Shown here piece after piece: positions 13,272-19,886 of a stretch of 27,121 bases of DNA; within the stretch, counting starts at the first letter, position 1; every line of letters begins with the position of its first letter. Position numbers and translations under genes: made by a program. The notes under the pieces are model-generated. The model saw only the letters and a program-made list of their open reading frames with translations. It made no database searches and was not told where the DNA came from. The stretch comes from a virus, in the IMG/VR virus record IMGVR_UViG_3300027734_000263, positions 1-27,121 of that record. One strand, given 5' to 3'.

Positions 13272-13580
13272 TTACTTTACGATCTTAATCTTAGGCTTCT
13301 TGACGACCGGTGCTGCTGCTTCTGCAACATCATCAGACTTCTTTGGTGTAGCCTTCTTTGCGGTCTTTGCTTTAGGAGCTGCGGCCTTAGCAGCCTTCTT
13401 AACTTCTGCTACAGCAACTTCAACTTTAGCTTCGACGGCTTTGACCTCAACTACAACTTCTTCCTTGAGGTCAAGTACTGCTTGTTCTACATTGCCCTTA
13501 TTGGCCTTGTACTTCTTATAAAATTCATAGCCAATTGCAAGTACTACTACTGCGGCTAAGAGAGCTAGTGCGATTTCCAT
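13272..13580 (-). CDS. Membrane-anchored Ala/Lys/Val-rich protein
   Basis: The 102-residue protein has one N-terminal span (IALALLAAVVVLAIGYEF, residues 3-20), then a charged repeat-like region of V, E, A and K, and a histone-H1-like basic stretch (KKAAKAAAPKAKTAKKATPK) and a final KKPKIKIVK. It would be an inner-membrane protein with a long cytoplasmic, nucleic-acid-friendly tail. AGGAGAAAC precedes the ATG on the minus strand, and a TATAAATA motif lies 33 bases upstream. No named family is recognised. Confidence 0.75.
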   Translation of the reverse strand: MEIALALLAAVVVLAIGYEFYKKYKANKGNVEQAVLDLKEEVVVEVKAVEAKVEVAVAEVKKAAKAAAPKAKTAKKATPKKSDDVAEAAAPVVKKPKIKIVK

Positions 13581-13613
13581 GTGTTTCTCCTATGATATAT
13601 GGTATCCGTATAG

Positions 13614-13621
13614 TATTTATA
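13614..13621 (-). promoter_or_regulatory. T4-type late promoter motif on the minus strand
   Basis: Read on the minus strand this is TATAAATA, 33 bases upstream of the ATG at 13580. Together with AATAAATA on the plus strand at 13641 it forms a divergent late promoter pair in a 72-base gap. Confidence 0.6.
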
Positions 13622-13640
13622 TGATAACGCTAACCGAAAG

Positions 13641-13648
13641 AATAAATA
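13641..13648 (+). promoter_or_regulatory. T4-type late promoter motif AATAAATA
   Basis: AATAAATA ends four bases before the ATG at 13653. No Shine-Dalgarno is present in the short gap, which again suggests a leaderless or nearly leaderless late transcript. Confidence 0.5.
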
Positions 13649-13652
13649 CTTG

Positions 13653-15179
13653 ATGCGTGATATTATAGACACATTAGAACTTATTAACGAAAGCACGGGA
13701 CTAGCGGGTAGAAGAACGGGTGACGTTTTTCGCAACGAAGCCGGTGATGAGATTACCTTTGACAACATAATGTTTGTCCCTGAACAGGGAGGAAAACTAG
13801 AGGATAAGGATCTAGATGATGCCCTCATTTCTGTTGACGATAATGTCCAATGGCTTAACAATCGCACCGGTCGTACAGGAGGGTATGCTATTGCTACCTT
13901 CAATGGTCCCGACGGTCCCTTATATTTTGGTAGATATTTAGAAAATGTCAAGGCTAACTTTGTGTCTAACTATGTTCCTAATCAAGTAGCAGGATATAAA
14001 CTTGCCACGAAGACTGCATTGAAATCTCAAGCAGGTTTGACTCCGCAAGAACTTCTAACAGAAAAGACAGACCTAACAGTAAACGATATCATTACTCAGC
14101 TTTCAGTAAGCTTGGGCACTAACAATCCGCTTTATGCAGTTGCATATAAGCTGGCTACAGGTGAACCACTTCCAATGACTTTTGCTGCTCCACCTGGAGT
14201 TAGCTTCTCTGCATTTAGAGATTACTTCTGTGAAATTTTACAACCCATTGCACTCCAAAGAGGACAGTATACAGGAAATGCAGGTGAAGCTGCTGAAATC
14301 TTTTTAGGCGGCAGCTTTGATGGTACACTAATCTCATTTGATTTCAGCAAGACCGCTGGATTGAGTGATAGTACAATGGCTAACGAAGACGGTAAGTATA
14401 TAAAGGTTAGCAGCAAGGGCGGTACCGGTGCAACTGCTAGTACAAAGAATCTCATCATTAGCATTGATGAACTTGCACATACCCCTAACGGTAAAAAGCT
14501 ACTTGAGGATCATCCCGAAGTTGTAGAAATGCTTCGTGAGATAGCTGCATTAGGTCAAGTAGGTGCTCCTCTTGGTTTAGGAGTTAAGTTTGACATCATC
14601 GATGATGAAGACGCTGCACAGATTCGTGACTTAAAAGATACCCCGCCTGTCAAAGCAGATAAGATCGATGATCTTGGGTTGAGTGATAATCTTGTAAGGT
14701 TAGCTAAATCTAGAAAGCCCGACAATCCAGAAAGAATCAGTCTGTACTTCCATCTAATCGCAGCAATAGCACACAAAGTTGCAAAGGAAGTAAACGAGAC
14801 TACTGGATTCAGTAAGGCAGCGGCAGACATTCTTAATAACGGTGCATTAGTACAAGTTTATACCAAGGCCAAGGAAGGCAAGGAAACTTGGACACTGGAT
14901 GAATTCACTACTGTTTATCCCGGTAATAGCATCAGGGGAGTTTATCTATCAGCTTCCAAAACGTACTACAGCACAGGCATCAAGGGTAACTTCACGTTCA
15001 AGATTGATCGTGGTAAGGGAGTACCCGAAGACGATAAACCGGGTGAAATGAGAGCTAAGAGAGTTCCTACAGATAAGGACTTTGAGAAGAAAGCTGCCGA
15101 TATTGCTTTGGGTAGAGAAAAGCCCAAAGAAAGAATTCCTTCTAAAATGGGTGACGTTGGTCGTGCGTTACGAAAGTAA
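13653..15179 (+). CDS. Large conserved phage protein, possible nuclease-like fold
   Basis: The 509-residue soluble protein begins MRDIIDTLELINES, a start style common in T4-like marine phage late genes. Early blocks are RRTGDVFRNEAGDEITF and QWLNNRTGRTGGYAIATF, and a central DGKYIKVSSKGGTGATAS segment recalls the K-x-S-x-K-GG-x-G core seen in some restriction-endonuclease-like proteins. The C-terminus is basic and proline-containing. I cannot name a family with certainty; a virion protein or a DNA-processing enzyme are both possible. ATG 13653 is chosen over TTG 13650. The late motif just upstream supports late expression. Confidence 0.75.
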   Translation: MRDIIDTLELINESTGLAGRRTGDVFRNEAGDEITFDNIMFVPEQGGKLEDKDLDDALISVDDNVQWLNNRTGRTGGYAIATFNGPDGPLYFGRYLENVKANFVSNYVPNQVAGYKLATKTALKSQAGLTPQELLTEKTDLTVNDIITQLSVSLGTNNPLYAVAYKLATGEPLPMTFAAPPGVSFSAFRDYFCEILQPIALQRGQYTGNAGEAAEIFLGGSFDGTLISFDFSKTAGLSDSTMANEDGKYIKVSSKGGTGATASTKNLIISIDELAHTPNGKKLLEDHPEVVEMLREIAALGQVGAPLGLGVKFDIIDDEDAAQIRDLKDTPPVKADKIDDLGLSDNLVRLAKSRKPDNPERISLYFHLIAAIAHKVAKEVNETTGFSKAAADILNNGALVQVYTKAKEGKETWTLDEFTTVYPGNSIRGVYLSASKTYYSTGIKGNFTFKIDRGKGVPEDDKPGEMRAKRVPTDKDFEKKAADIALGREKPKERIPSKMGDVGRALRK

Positions 15180-15250
15180 TAGGTAACCAAACGTGTTGCT
15201 TTTAGTACAAAGATAGTCTATTGTTGTTATATCATTAAGAAGGATATTAC

Positions 15251-15841
15251 ATGAGCCTAGTCCCAATCGTACTCGAACAAACCAGCCGCGGTGAACGCAG
15301 CTACGACATTTACTCACGCTTGCTTAGGGATCGTGTCATTTTGCTTGAAGGCGAAGTGCATGACCAGATGGCTAACTTGATTGTTGCCCAGCTTCTCTAT
15401 CTTGAATCAGAAGATTCGGATAAGGATATTTCTCTCTACATTAACAGCCCTGGTGGAAGTGTCACTGCTGGTATGGCAATCTATGACACTATGCAGTTTA
15501 TCAAGCCGGAAATCACTACGATTGTGATGGGTCAGGCCTGTTCGATGGGGTCGCTTCTTGCACAAGCAGGTGCACCCGGTAAGCGAATGATGCTTCCACA
15601 TGCTCGTCACATGATTCACCAGCCCTCAGGTGGCGCACGTGGTCAGGCAACTGACATGTTGATTCAAGTCAATGAAATCCTCGCAATGAAGAAGTCATTG
15701 ACCGAAATCTACGTTCGTCACAATTCAGTTGGCAAGACCTATGATGTGTTGGCAGCAGATATGGAACGTGATTATTTCATGTCTGCCCAAGAAGCACTTG
15801 ACTACGGTCTAATTGATAAGATCGTTGATAAGCGAGTCTAA
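15251..15841 (+). CDS. clpP: ClpP peptidase, bacterial type
   Basis: ClpP forms a 14-subunit barrel that cleaves proteins threaded in by ClpX or ClpA. The 196-residue protein is nearly colinear with bacterial ClpP: an N-terminal [20 protein letters not shown] axial-loop region, the INSPGGSV oxyanion loop, catalytic S98 in QACSMGS, H123 in RHMIHQP, and D174 in MERDYFMS. It has no long propeptide. AAGAAGGAT precedes the ATG, and a weak promoter-like pair (TTGCTT 15196, TATTGT 15219) may drive it. It looks more like a host enzyme than phage ClpP families do, suggesting acquisition from a bacterium. Confidence 0.97.
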   Translation: MSLVPIVLEQTSRGERSYDIYSRLLRDRVILLEGEVHDQMANLIVAQLLYLESEDSDKDISLYINSPGGSVTAGMAIYDTMQFIKPEITTIVMGQACSMGSLLAQAGAPGKRMMLPHARHMIHQPSGGARGQATDMLIQVNEILAMKKSLTEIYVRHNSVGKTYDVLAADMERDYFMSAQEALDYGLIDKIVDKRV

Positions 15842-15881
15842 CGTATATTGTGTGATTTTCAAAGTATAAAAGATACAATAA

Positions 15882-16433
15882 ATGAAGACTGATACCAATA
15901 TTGATAAAATTCAAAATGTACTACTTGATAATAGCATCCACTTTTTAGTAGGTGAAATCACTAGTGAAAATATCAATGAAGCTATCAAATGGATCACCTT
16001 TGAAAATCTCACTAAAAAATCAAAGACGCTAACTCTATACATAAACAGTGAGGGCGGTGACTTATATCAAGCGTTTGCATTAATTGACGTTATGAATAAG
16101 AGTCACCGCCCTATCAAGACTATAGGGTTAGGAAGTATAATGAGTGCTGCGTTCTTGATTTTTGCTTGCGGCACTAAGGGACAGCGTTACATTGCTCCTA
16201 ACACAGGTATAATGTGTCATCAGTTTAGTGGTGTGGTAGAAAATAAGTACCATGACATCAAAGCCCAGATGGTAGAGAATGAACTATGTAATGAGCGGAT
16301 GCTTAATGTTTTGATCAGGGCTACTGGTAAATCTAAATCATTCGTTCAACAACGTCTATTACCCCCTAGCGATGTATACCTGACAGCAGATGATGCTATT
16401 TCTTATGGAATCGCGGATAAGCTGTTCGAATAG
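15882..16433 (+). CDS. Second ClpP-like peptidase, T4-like phage type
   Basis: The 183-residue protein is a ClpP/crotonase-fold serine peptidase that differs strongly from its neighbour. The triad is present: S88 in GSIMSAAF, H113 in IMCHQF, and D164 in PSDVYLT; the INSEGGD loop replaces INSPGGS. The GLGxxMSA form of the serine motif and the LLPPSDVYLTADDAI ending resemble, from memory, ClpP proteins of marine T4-like phages. It lies 40 bases after clpP. It may form mixed barrels with the first ClpP, act alone as a head-maturation type protease, or regulate host ClpP. Confidence 0.9.
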   Translation: MKTDTNIDKIQNVLLDNSIHFLVGEITSENINEAIKWITFENLTKKSKTLTLYINSEGGDLYQAFALIDVMNKSHRPIKTIGLGSIMSAAFLIFACGTKGQRYIAPNTGIMCHQFSGVVENKYHDIKAQMVENELCNERMLNVLIRATGKSKSFVQQRLLPPSDVYLTADDAISYGIADKLFE

Positions 16434-16465
16434 GGTTGACATAGCATATATTAATATGATAGCGT

Positions 16466-16473
16466 AATAAATA
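16466..16473 (+). promoter_or_regulatory. T4-type late promoter motif AATAAATA
   Basis: AATAAATA lies 23 bases before the ATG at 16497, with AGGGAGGG as the ribosome site in between. A TTGACA at 16436 lacks a good -10 partner, so the late motif is the better candidate. Confidence 0.5.
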
Positions 16474-16496
16474 CTACTTTAATAGGGAGGGCTGAT

Positions 16497-16697
16497 ATGA
16501 ATTCATATCGTACAGTAACAAAAATTGGATCTCCCGGATCTAGTAAAGAACTAGATTATGTAGTAAATATTTACCACAAAGGTAAGTTTAAAGTTGCATA
16601 TCGTTATAGAGACTGGACCGAAGACGCAGTATACAAAGAGCTTGATCTTCTCAGGATAAGGTTTAGTGATAGCAATGGGTACCTAATTAAGTTGTAA
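16497..16697 (+). CDS. Small basic hypothetical protein
   Basis: A strong ATAGGGAGGGCTGAT leads into the ATG. The 66-residue product is beta-rich at its start (YRTVTKIGSPGSSKELDYVV) and has a YHKGKFKVAYRYRDW segment, then a helix. It is basic and soluble. I do not recognise the family. It closes the Clp region; a repeated promoter module begins 13 bases after its stop. Confidence 0.65.
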   Translation: MNSYRTVTKIGSPGSSKELDYVVNIYHKGKFKVAYRYRDWTEDAVYKELDLLRIRFSDSNGYLIKL

Positions 16698-16710
16698 GTC
16701 ATTGATTTAT

Positions 16711-16796
16711 AAGAGCCAAAAATAATTCACTTTTTGGCGAAAAAAAGGTTGACTTCGGGTATCCGATTTGCTATTATACATCATAAGCTGAGAAAA
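16711..16796 (+). promoter_or_regulatory. Type B promoter module (copy 2)
   Basis: This block repeats 4181-4265 with few changes. TTGACT (16749) and TATTAT (16772) are 17 bp apart; the spacer holds TCGGGTATCCGA, the same palindrome with one changed base. Upstream GCCAAAAA and TTTTTGGC form a perfect 8-bp inverted repeat. It drives the gene at 16808 and the short genes after it. Confidence 0.85.
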
Positions 16797-16807
16797 CGGA
16801 GACAGAC

Positions 16808-17149
16808 ATGATCATTCAAGTTCATCACACTGTTCATAACGAACTCACCGGTAACCCTGAAGGACACGAGCATATCGCTAACGTGATCATTGCAGGTTCC
16901 CCCATCAACATCAACGAGGCTCTTGAGTACGCTTATCGCTGGACTCAGAACATCGAAGGTTCGTGGTCGATGGAGCCCAATGATAACCCCGATTATAACC
17001 CTGCTGTTGAAGTTGTCAAACCGCTTCGCACTTGGTCGGACGGTCGGGCGATGGGTCATCGTTCTTCGATGATGTATGATCGTATGATTGTCGATGGTAT
17101 CACTTACGAAGTTTCTGCTTTTGGTTTTCGTGAAATGGAGATTGCATAA
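16808..17149 (+). CDS. Hypothetical protein
   Basis: AAACGGAGACAGAC precedes the ATG. The 113-residue product has an N-terminal MIIQVHHTVHNELTGN strand region rich in histidine, a helix (INEALEYAYRWTQNIEGSW), a YNPAVEVVKPLRTWSDGR segment, and a final ITYEVSAFGFREMEIA strand. The fold appears alpha/beta. I recognise no named family. It is the first gene of a five-gene run with overlaps or short gaps, under the type B promoter. Confidence 0.7.
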   Translation: MIIQVHHTVHNELTGNPEGHEHIANVIIAGSPININEALEYAYRWTQNIEGSWSMEPNDNPDYNPAVEVVKPLRTWSDGRAMGHRSSMMYDRMIVDGITYEVSAFGFREMEIA

Positions 17150-17364
17150 TGTCAAAGAAATATGATGAACGTCACGGCGGTCCGTATGATCGCGGGTCTG
17201 CTGATAGCTACTATCGTCGGGGATATCGCCCTCACTATTACGTAGGTGCTACTATGATGTCCGACAAGGTTGAGAAGGATCAGATGACCCCTGAGGAAAT
17301 CGAAGCCTACACAGCGGGTTATGATGCCAACGAAGAAGACGGTAACTTTAAGGATTGGGGTTAA
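17149..17364 (+). CDS. Conserved small polar phage protein
   Basis: The 71-residue product starts MSKKYDERHGGPYDRGSADSY and is rich in Y, R, G and D, then ends with TPEEIEAYTAGYDANEEDG and a KDWG tail. From memory, the RHGGPxDRGxADSYY start with a C-terminal AGYxxNExxGxxKDW motif marks a family found widely in phages of Gram-negative hosts; no function is known. It shares TAATG with the upstream stop. Confidence 0.8.
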   Translation: MSKKYDERHGGPYDRGSADSYYRRGYRPHYYVGATMMSDKVEKDQMTPEEIEAYTAGYDANEEDGNFKDWG

Positions 17365-17368
17365 GATT

Positions 17369-17599
17369 ATGGAAGTTCTTAAGAAGATTGCTGAAGGTGT
17401 TTTCAGCTTTGGAATGCTTGTGTTCTTGATATTCGCAGGATTCGCATTTCTACTGTACGCTACGTTTACCGCAGAATATGAGCGCAGTGAGCAGACTCGC
17501 CGGAAGACCGAAGCCTGCTACGAGCGGGCTATGGTCCTCGTCAACACTGACGCCGGTCAGCGGTGTGTGGATCCTCGCTCACTTGTGAAGGTGAAATAA
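17369..17599 (+). CDS. Single-span membrane protein with two cysteines
   Basis: I choose ATG 17369, five bases after the previous stop, over a frame from 17321 inside the upstream gene. The 76-residue product has a hydrophobic segment at about residues 10-32 (FSFGMLVFLIFAGFAFLLYA) and a polar C-terminal part with two cysteines (EACYERAMV, GQRCVDP) that could pair in the periplasm. It is the first of three membrane or secreted micro-proteins in a row. Function unknown. Confidence 0.7.
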   Translation: MEVLKKIAEGVFSFGMLVFLIFAGFAFLLYATFTAEYERSEQTRRKTEACYERAMVLVNTDAGQRCVDPRSLVKVK

Positions 17600-17600
17600 T

Positions 17601-17834
17601 ATGTTTTATTTGATTGTTTCGTTTGCCATTTTGGCATATCGAGTGTATAAGGCAGCTCAAACCGACTTCACATTCGGACCAGAACATAGATTTCGGAAAG
17701 AGAATGAGATCAATGCCGATAAAGTAGTCATGTATGCAGTCACTACGGTAATCATCTCTGTATTTTGGATTTTTGTATTGCCTTGCTATGGCTTCTGGCT
17801 GCTCGGTAAACGTTTTAAGAAAGAGGCGAAGTAA
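17601..17834 (+). CDS. Two-span membrane protein
   Basis: AAGGTGAAATAAT precedes the ATG. The 77-residue product has a short N-terminal span (YLIVSFAILAYRVYKAA), a charged loop (HRFRKENEINADK), a second span (VMYAVTTVIISVFWIFVLPC) and a basic tail (GKRFKKEAK). Both ends should be close to the inner membrane, with the basic tail in the cytoplasm. No family is recognised. It abuts the next start directly. Confidence 0.7.
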   Translation: MFYLIVSFAILAYRVYKAAQTDFTFGPEHRFRKENEINADKVVMYAVTTVIISVFWIFVLPCYGFWLLGKRFKKEAK

Positions 17835-18047
17835 ATGAGTTTTTGGTTGATTGTTTTCCTATTCACAAGTGACGGTGAGTTCCACGAAAAAAGTAGCTAT
17901 GAGACTGCTTCCAAAGAACAATGTGTTTCTATGGCAGGGGATGAAGCCCGCAAGTTGGTCAACTCCCAGATGCAGATGCAATTCTACTGTGTGAGCAACG
18001 ATCATTATACGGGTAGGTCAATCGATGATGGTATTCCGCTTGACTAA
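17835..18047 (+). CDS. Small protein with cysteine pair
   Basis: The 70-residue product begins MSFWLIVFLFTSDGEF, a short hydrophobic strand rather than a full signal peptide, then has an ASKEQCVSMAGDEARKLV helix and an MQFYCVSNDHY strand; the two cysteines could bond. The layout resembles that of the gene at 19333, which also has a LIV start, a T-x-x-x-C helix and a late cysteine, so they may belong to one broad family. Function unknown. Confidence 0.65.
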   Translation: MSFWLIVFLFTSDGEFHEKSSYETASKEQCVSMAGDEARKLVNSQMQMQFYCVSNDHYTGRSIDDGIPLD

Positions 18048-18071
18048 ATTTAACCGTTCAAGCTGGTAAAA

Positions 18072-18130
18072 AAAAATCGTACCTTAGGTCATTTTTTGGT
18101 TGACTTCGGATACCCTTTTTGCTATATTGA
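18072..18130 (+). promoter_or_regulatory. Type A promoter module (copy 2)
   Basis: TTGACT (18100) and TATATT (18123) are 17 bp apart. The block matches 3411-3470, including the AAAAATCGTACC start, the T-run, and GGTTGACTTCGG. The inverted repeat is weakened by several changes, and the spacer palindrome is reduced to GGATACCC, so regulation here may be looser. Confidence 0.8.
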
Positions 18131-18165
18131 ATCATAGACAGAAACGAACGAACGGAGATACGAAC

Positions 18166-18441
18166 ATGATCTACACTCTCAAGATTTATCGTTATGATCG
18201 TCGCTGCAAGAGTGGTGAACGCTTCGTCAAGTCCTACGAGTATGACCGTAAGGACGATGCTTCGATGGATCGTGAAGTCAATGCGCTTCGCGGCTGTGGC
18301 TACTTTGACGATATGTTCCGCATCGAATATGCTCCCAAGTTCATCACTGTCAAGAACATGATTAGCGGCAAGGATGTGCAGATTGCTGCTGACACGCCTT
18401 GGAACTGCCGCCCCGACTCTGAATCCTACTGGAGCGCATAA
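18166..18441 (+). CDS. Hypothetical basic protein
   Basis: I choose ATG 18166 (AACGGAGATACGAAC upstream); the longer frame from 18100 begins in the promoter itself. The 91-residue product starts with a strand (MIYTLKIYRYDRR), has a YEYDRKDDASMDREVNAL helix and a central GCGYFDDMFRIEY segment, and ends in ESYWSA. The arrangement suggests a small alpha/beta domain. No named family is recognised. The next gene starts one base after its stop. Confidence 0.7.
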   Translation: MIYTLKIYRYDRRCKSGERFVKSYEYDRKDDASMDREVNALRGCGYFDDMFRIEYAPKFITVKNMISGKDVQIAADTPWNCRPDSESYWSA

Positions 18442-18442
18442 A

Positions 18443-18625
18443 ATGGTAACCGATATTGATCACGCCCTGCGTATCGTCCAGAAGATGGCGAAGGAACGCT
18501 GCAAGACTACCGGCGATGTCCTTAACGAATTTCTCAAGTATGTAGAGAATAACGAGGTCAATCATTTTTGGCCTGACGAAAACACAGCATGTCTGATGCT
18601 GCTTAAGCGGCGAGTTAATCAGTAA
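18443..18625 (+). CDS. 60-residue helical hypothetical protein
   Basis: ATG 18443 follows the upstream stop by one base, and is preferred to a frame opening at 18374 within the upstream gene. The product is helical (DIDHALRIVQKMAKERC, GDVLNEFLKYVENN) with two cysteines and a basic end (LLKRRVNQ). It might be a small adaptor or inhibitor, but nothing shows this. It has GGAGCG upstream as a moderate ribosome site. Confidence 0.65.
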   Translation: MVTDIDHALRIVQKMAKERCKTTGDVLNEFLKYVENNEVNHFWPDENTACLMLLKRRVNQ

Positions 18626-18672
18626 TGCTGCATTATATCCCTTCAAAAATTACTATCTATAAGGAAAATAAA

Positions 18673-18900
18673 ATGGAAACTGTTGCTAAGATTATCGGCC
18701 TCGCCATCGTAGGTATTGCCGCTATTATTGTTCTTGGGCTTATTCTTAGCCTGCCGGTCATGTGGCTTTGGAATGCCTGTCTCGTTGCTGCTGTTCCTGG
18801 CATCAAGGAAATTGGATGGCTCCAAGCTTGGGGCATTCTGATTCTGTGCGGATTGCTCTTTAAGAACTCGTCTAGTTCATCTAATTCATCTTCTAACTAA
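18673..18900 (+). CDS. Two-span phage membrane protein (LPVMWLWN family)
   Basis: ATAAGGAAAATAAA precedes ATG 18673; the longer frame from 18625 lacks such a site. The 75-residue product has one span at residues 6-28, a conserved-looking LPVMWLWNACLVAAVPGI turn, a second short hydrophobic part (LQAWGILILCGLLF) and a serine/asparagine tail. From memory, small proteins with a LPxMxLWN...I...QAW motif are very common in phages, and are of unknown function. A terminator follows. Confidence 0.75.
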   Translation: METVAKIIGLAIVGIAAIIVLGLILSLPVMWLWNACLVAAVPGIKEIGWLQAWGILILCGLLFKNSSSSSNSSSN

Positions 18901-18906
18901 AAGTAT

Positions 18907-18939
18907 TGCCCTGATAGTTCTCTGTCAGGGCATTATTTT
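18907..18939 (+). terminator. Rho-independent terminator
   Basis: TGCCCTGA (18907-18914) pairs with TCAGGGCA (18925-18932) around a 10-base loop, followed by TTATTTT. It closes the operon that starts at the 18100 promoter. Confidence 0.85.
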
Positions 18940-18963
18940 GGGTGGTTTGGTCATAGTTTTTTA

Positions 18964-18992
18964 TTGACATCAGTTCGTTCTTAGTGCATAAT
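18964..18992 (+). promoter_or_regulatory. Sigma70-like promoter
   Basis: TTGACA (18964) and CATAAT (18987) are 17 bp apart, just after the terminator and about 30 bases before the ATG at 19022. It has no palindrome in the spacer. Confidence 0.8.
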
Positions 18993-19021
18993 ACATATAT
19001 TGTGATAAGCAGGAGATTGAT

Positions 19022-19333
19022 ATGAACCGTGTTGTTGAGAATGGAAATGTAGCTGTGTTGTATTCTCCGGGATACGGCGCGGGTTGGTATTCGTGGAACG
19101 ATTGTGAAGCTCTGTTATTTGATCCTGTCATTGTTGAAATGGTCCGTAACGACCGCAATGATGAGATTGAGTCGTATGTTGCCCGTGCATATCCTGAATT
19201 GAACGTCTACTGCGGCGGTGCCGAAACATTGACTGTCGCATGGATTCCTATCGGTGAACGTTTTCAAATTGATGAATATGACGGTGCTGAATCTGTCATC
19301 CTCGAATCCGAAGAAGTCTGGATTACTGCATAA
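19022..19333 (+). CDS. Conserved phage protein (SPGYGAGWYSWN family)
   Basis: GCAGGAGATTGAT precedes the ATG. The 103-residue protein has VLYSPGYGAGWYSWN near residues 13-27, a LLFDPVIVEMV segment, a YVARAYPELNVYCGG block, and ends IDEYDGAESVILESEEVWITA. The order of these blocks matches, from memory, a well-spread phage and prophage family with no assigned function. It is acidic and soluble. The next gene shares its TAATG. Confidence 0.85.
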   Translation: MNRVVENGNVAVLYSPGYGAGWYSWNDCEALLFDPVIVEMVRNDRNDEIESYVARAYPELNVYCGGAETLTVAWIPIGERFQIDEYDGAESVILESEEVWITA

Positions 19334-19533
19334 TGTATATTCTAATCGTTCTCGCTACTATGACTAATCTCGGTACTTATCCTACTCAGGCCCGCTGTGA
19401 GGCTGCTGTGCGTAGTGTCTATGAGCAACGTCTTGACCCGTATCGTTTGTTGTCTAAGGCTGCATTGAAGTCCCTGCTAGACAACCAAATGCGGTACGTT
19501 GCCCCAACCGAGTACCTCTGCCGAAAAATTTAG
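19333..19533 (+). CDS. Small protein with N-terminal hydrophobic strand and cysteine pair
   Basis: The 66-residue product begins MYILIVLATMTNLGTYPTQ, then has an ARCEAAVRSVYEQRL helix, a leucine-rich middle and a final APTEYLCRKI. Two cysteines at about residues 22 and 63 may be linked. Its architecture is like that of the gene at 17835, though residues are not closely conserved. It is translationally coupled to the 19022 gene. Function unknown. Confidence 0.7.
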   Translation: MYILIVLATMTNLGTYPTQARCEAAVRSVYEQRLDPYRLLSKAALKSLLDNQMRYVAPTEYLCRKI

Positions 19534-19540
19534 ATTTTCG

Positions 19541-19548
19541 GATAAATA
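19541..19548 (+). promoter_or_regulatory. T4-type late promoter motif GATAAATA
   Basis: GATAAATA is in a non-coding gap 33 bases before the ATG at 19582, and AAAAAGGAT supplies the ribosome site. It points to late expression of the holin-like gene. Confidence 0.5.
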
Positions 19549-19581
19549 TGTTCGTACTAGACTACAAAAAGGATAAACGGT

Positions 19582-19824
19582 ATGGACATATTAGGACAAC
19601 TCAAGGGTATGCTTGCTGAGGCTGACGGTAAACTTAGCAACAAGCGTGTTATCACCTTATCAAGCACGGTAATGCTCATAGTAGCGTTTGTAGCCAATGT
19701 GTTTATGAATAAGCATATTGACGATAACATCTTAAACGCTATCATGTTCGTTATCATTGGTGGTATGGGTATCACAGGTATGGAAAAGTTTGCCCCTAAA
19801 ATAACTGATCAACTTAAAAAATAA
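19582..19824 (+). CDS. Two-span membrane protein, holin-like candidate
   Basis: The 80-residue protein has an N-terminal amphipathic helix (LGQLKGMLAEADGKLSNKR), two hydrophobic spans (about residues 27-43 and 50-67) linked by a short NKHIDDN turn, and a short charged tail. Size, two spans, and a late promoter motif are compatible with a class II holin, which would permeabilise the inner membrane. No endolysin is nearby, so this is only one reading; a virion-associated membrane protein is the alternative. Confidence 0.6.
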   Translation: MDILGQLKGMLAEADGKLSNKRVITLSSTVMLIVAFVANVFMNKHIDDNILNAIMFVIIGGMGITGMEKFAPKITDQLKK

Positions 19825-19827
19825 CGC

Positions 19828-19856
19828 TTGACATTCCCTCGTTTTGGACGTATACT
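19828..19856 (+). promoter_or_regulatory. Sigma70-like promoter
   Basis: TTGACA (19828) and TATACT (19851) are 17 bp apart, starting three bases after the preceding stop and about 30 bases before the ATG at 19887. This is one of the best consensus matches of the window. Confidence 0.85.
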
Positions 19857-19886
19857 GAATCTATAAGTTCAAGACGAGGTTTGTTT

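Noticed and set aside
13215-13559. Plus-strand frames opposite the Ala/Lys-rich gene
   Set aside because: The translations are cysteine-, leucine- or threonine/alanine-rich complements of a low-complexity gene on the other strand, which has a good ribosome site and late motif.
16436-16441. TTGACA after the second clpP
   Set aside because: At 16-17 bp spacing the -10 candidates (GATAGC, ATAGCG) are poor, and TATGAT is only 13 bp away. The AATAAATA at 16466 explains the next gene better.
16711-16740. Inverted repeat GCCAAAAA...TTTTTGGC as a terminator
   Set aside because: No T tract follows on either strand in the proper position; it is conserved as part of a promoter module, so a regulatory role is more likely.
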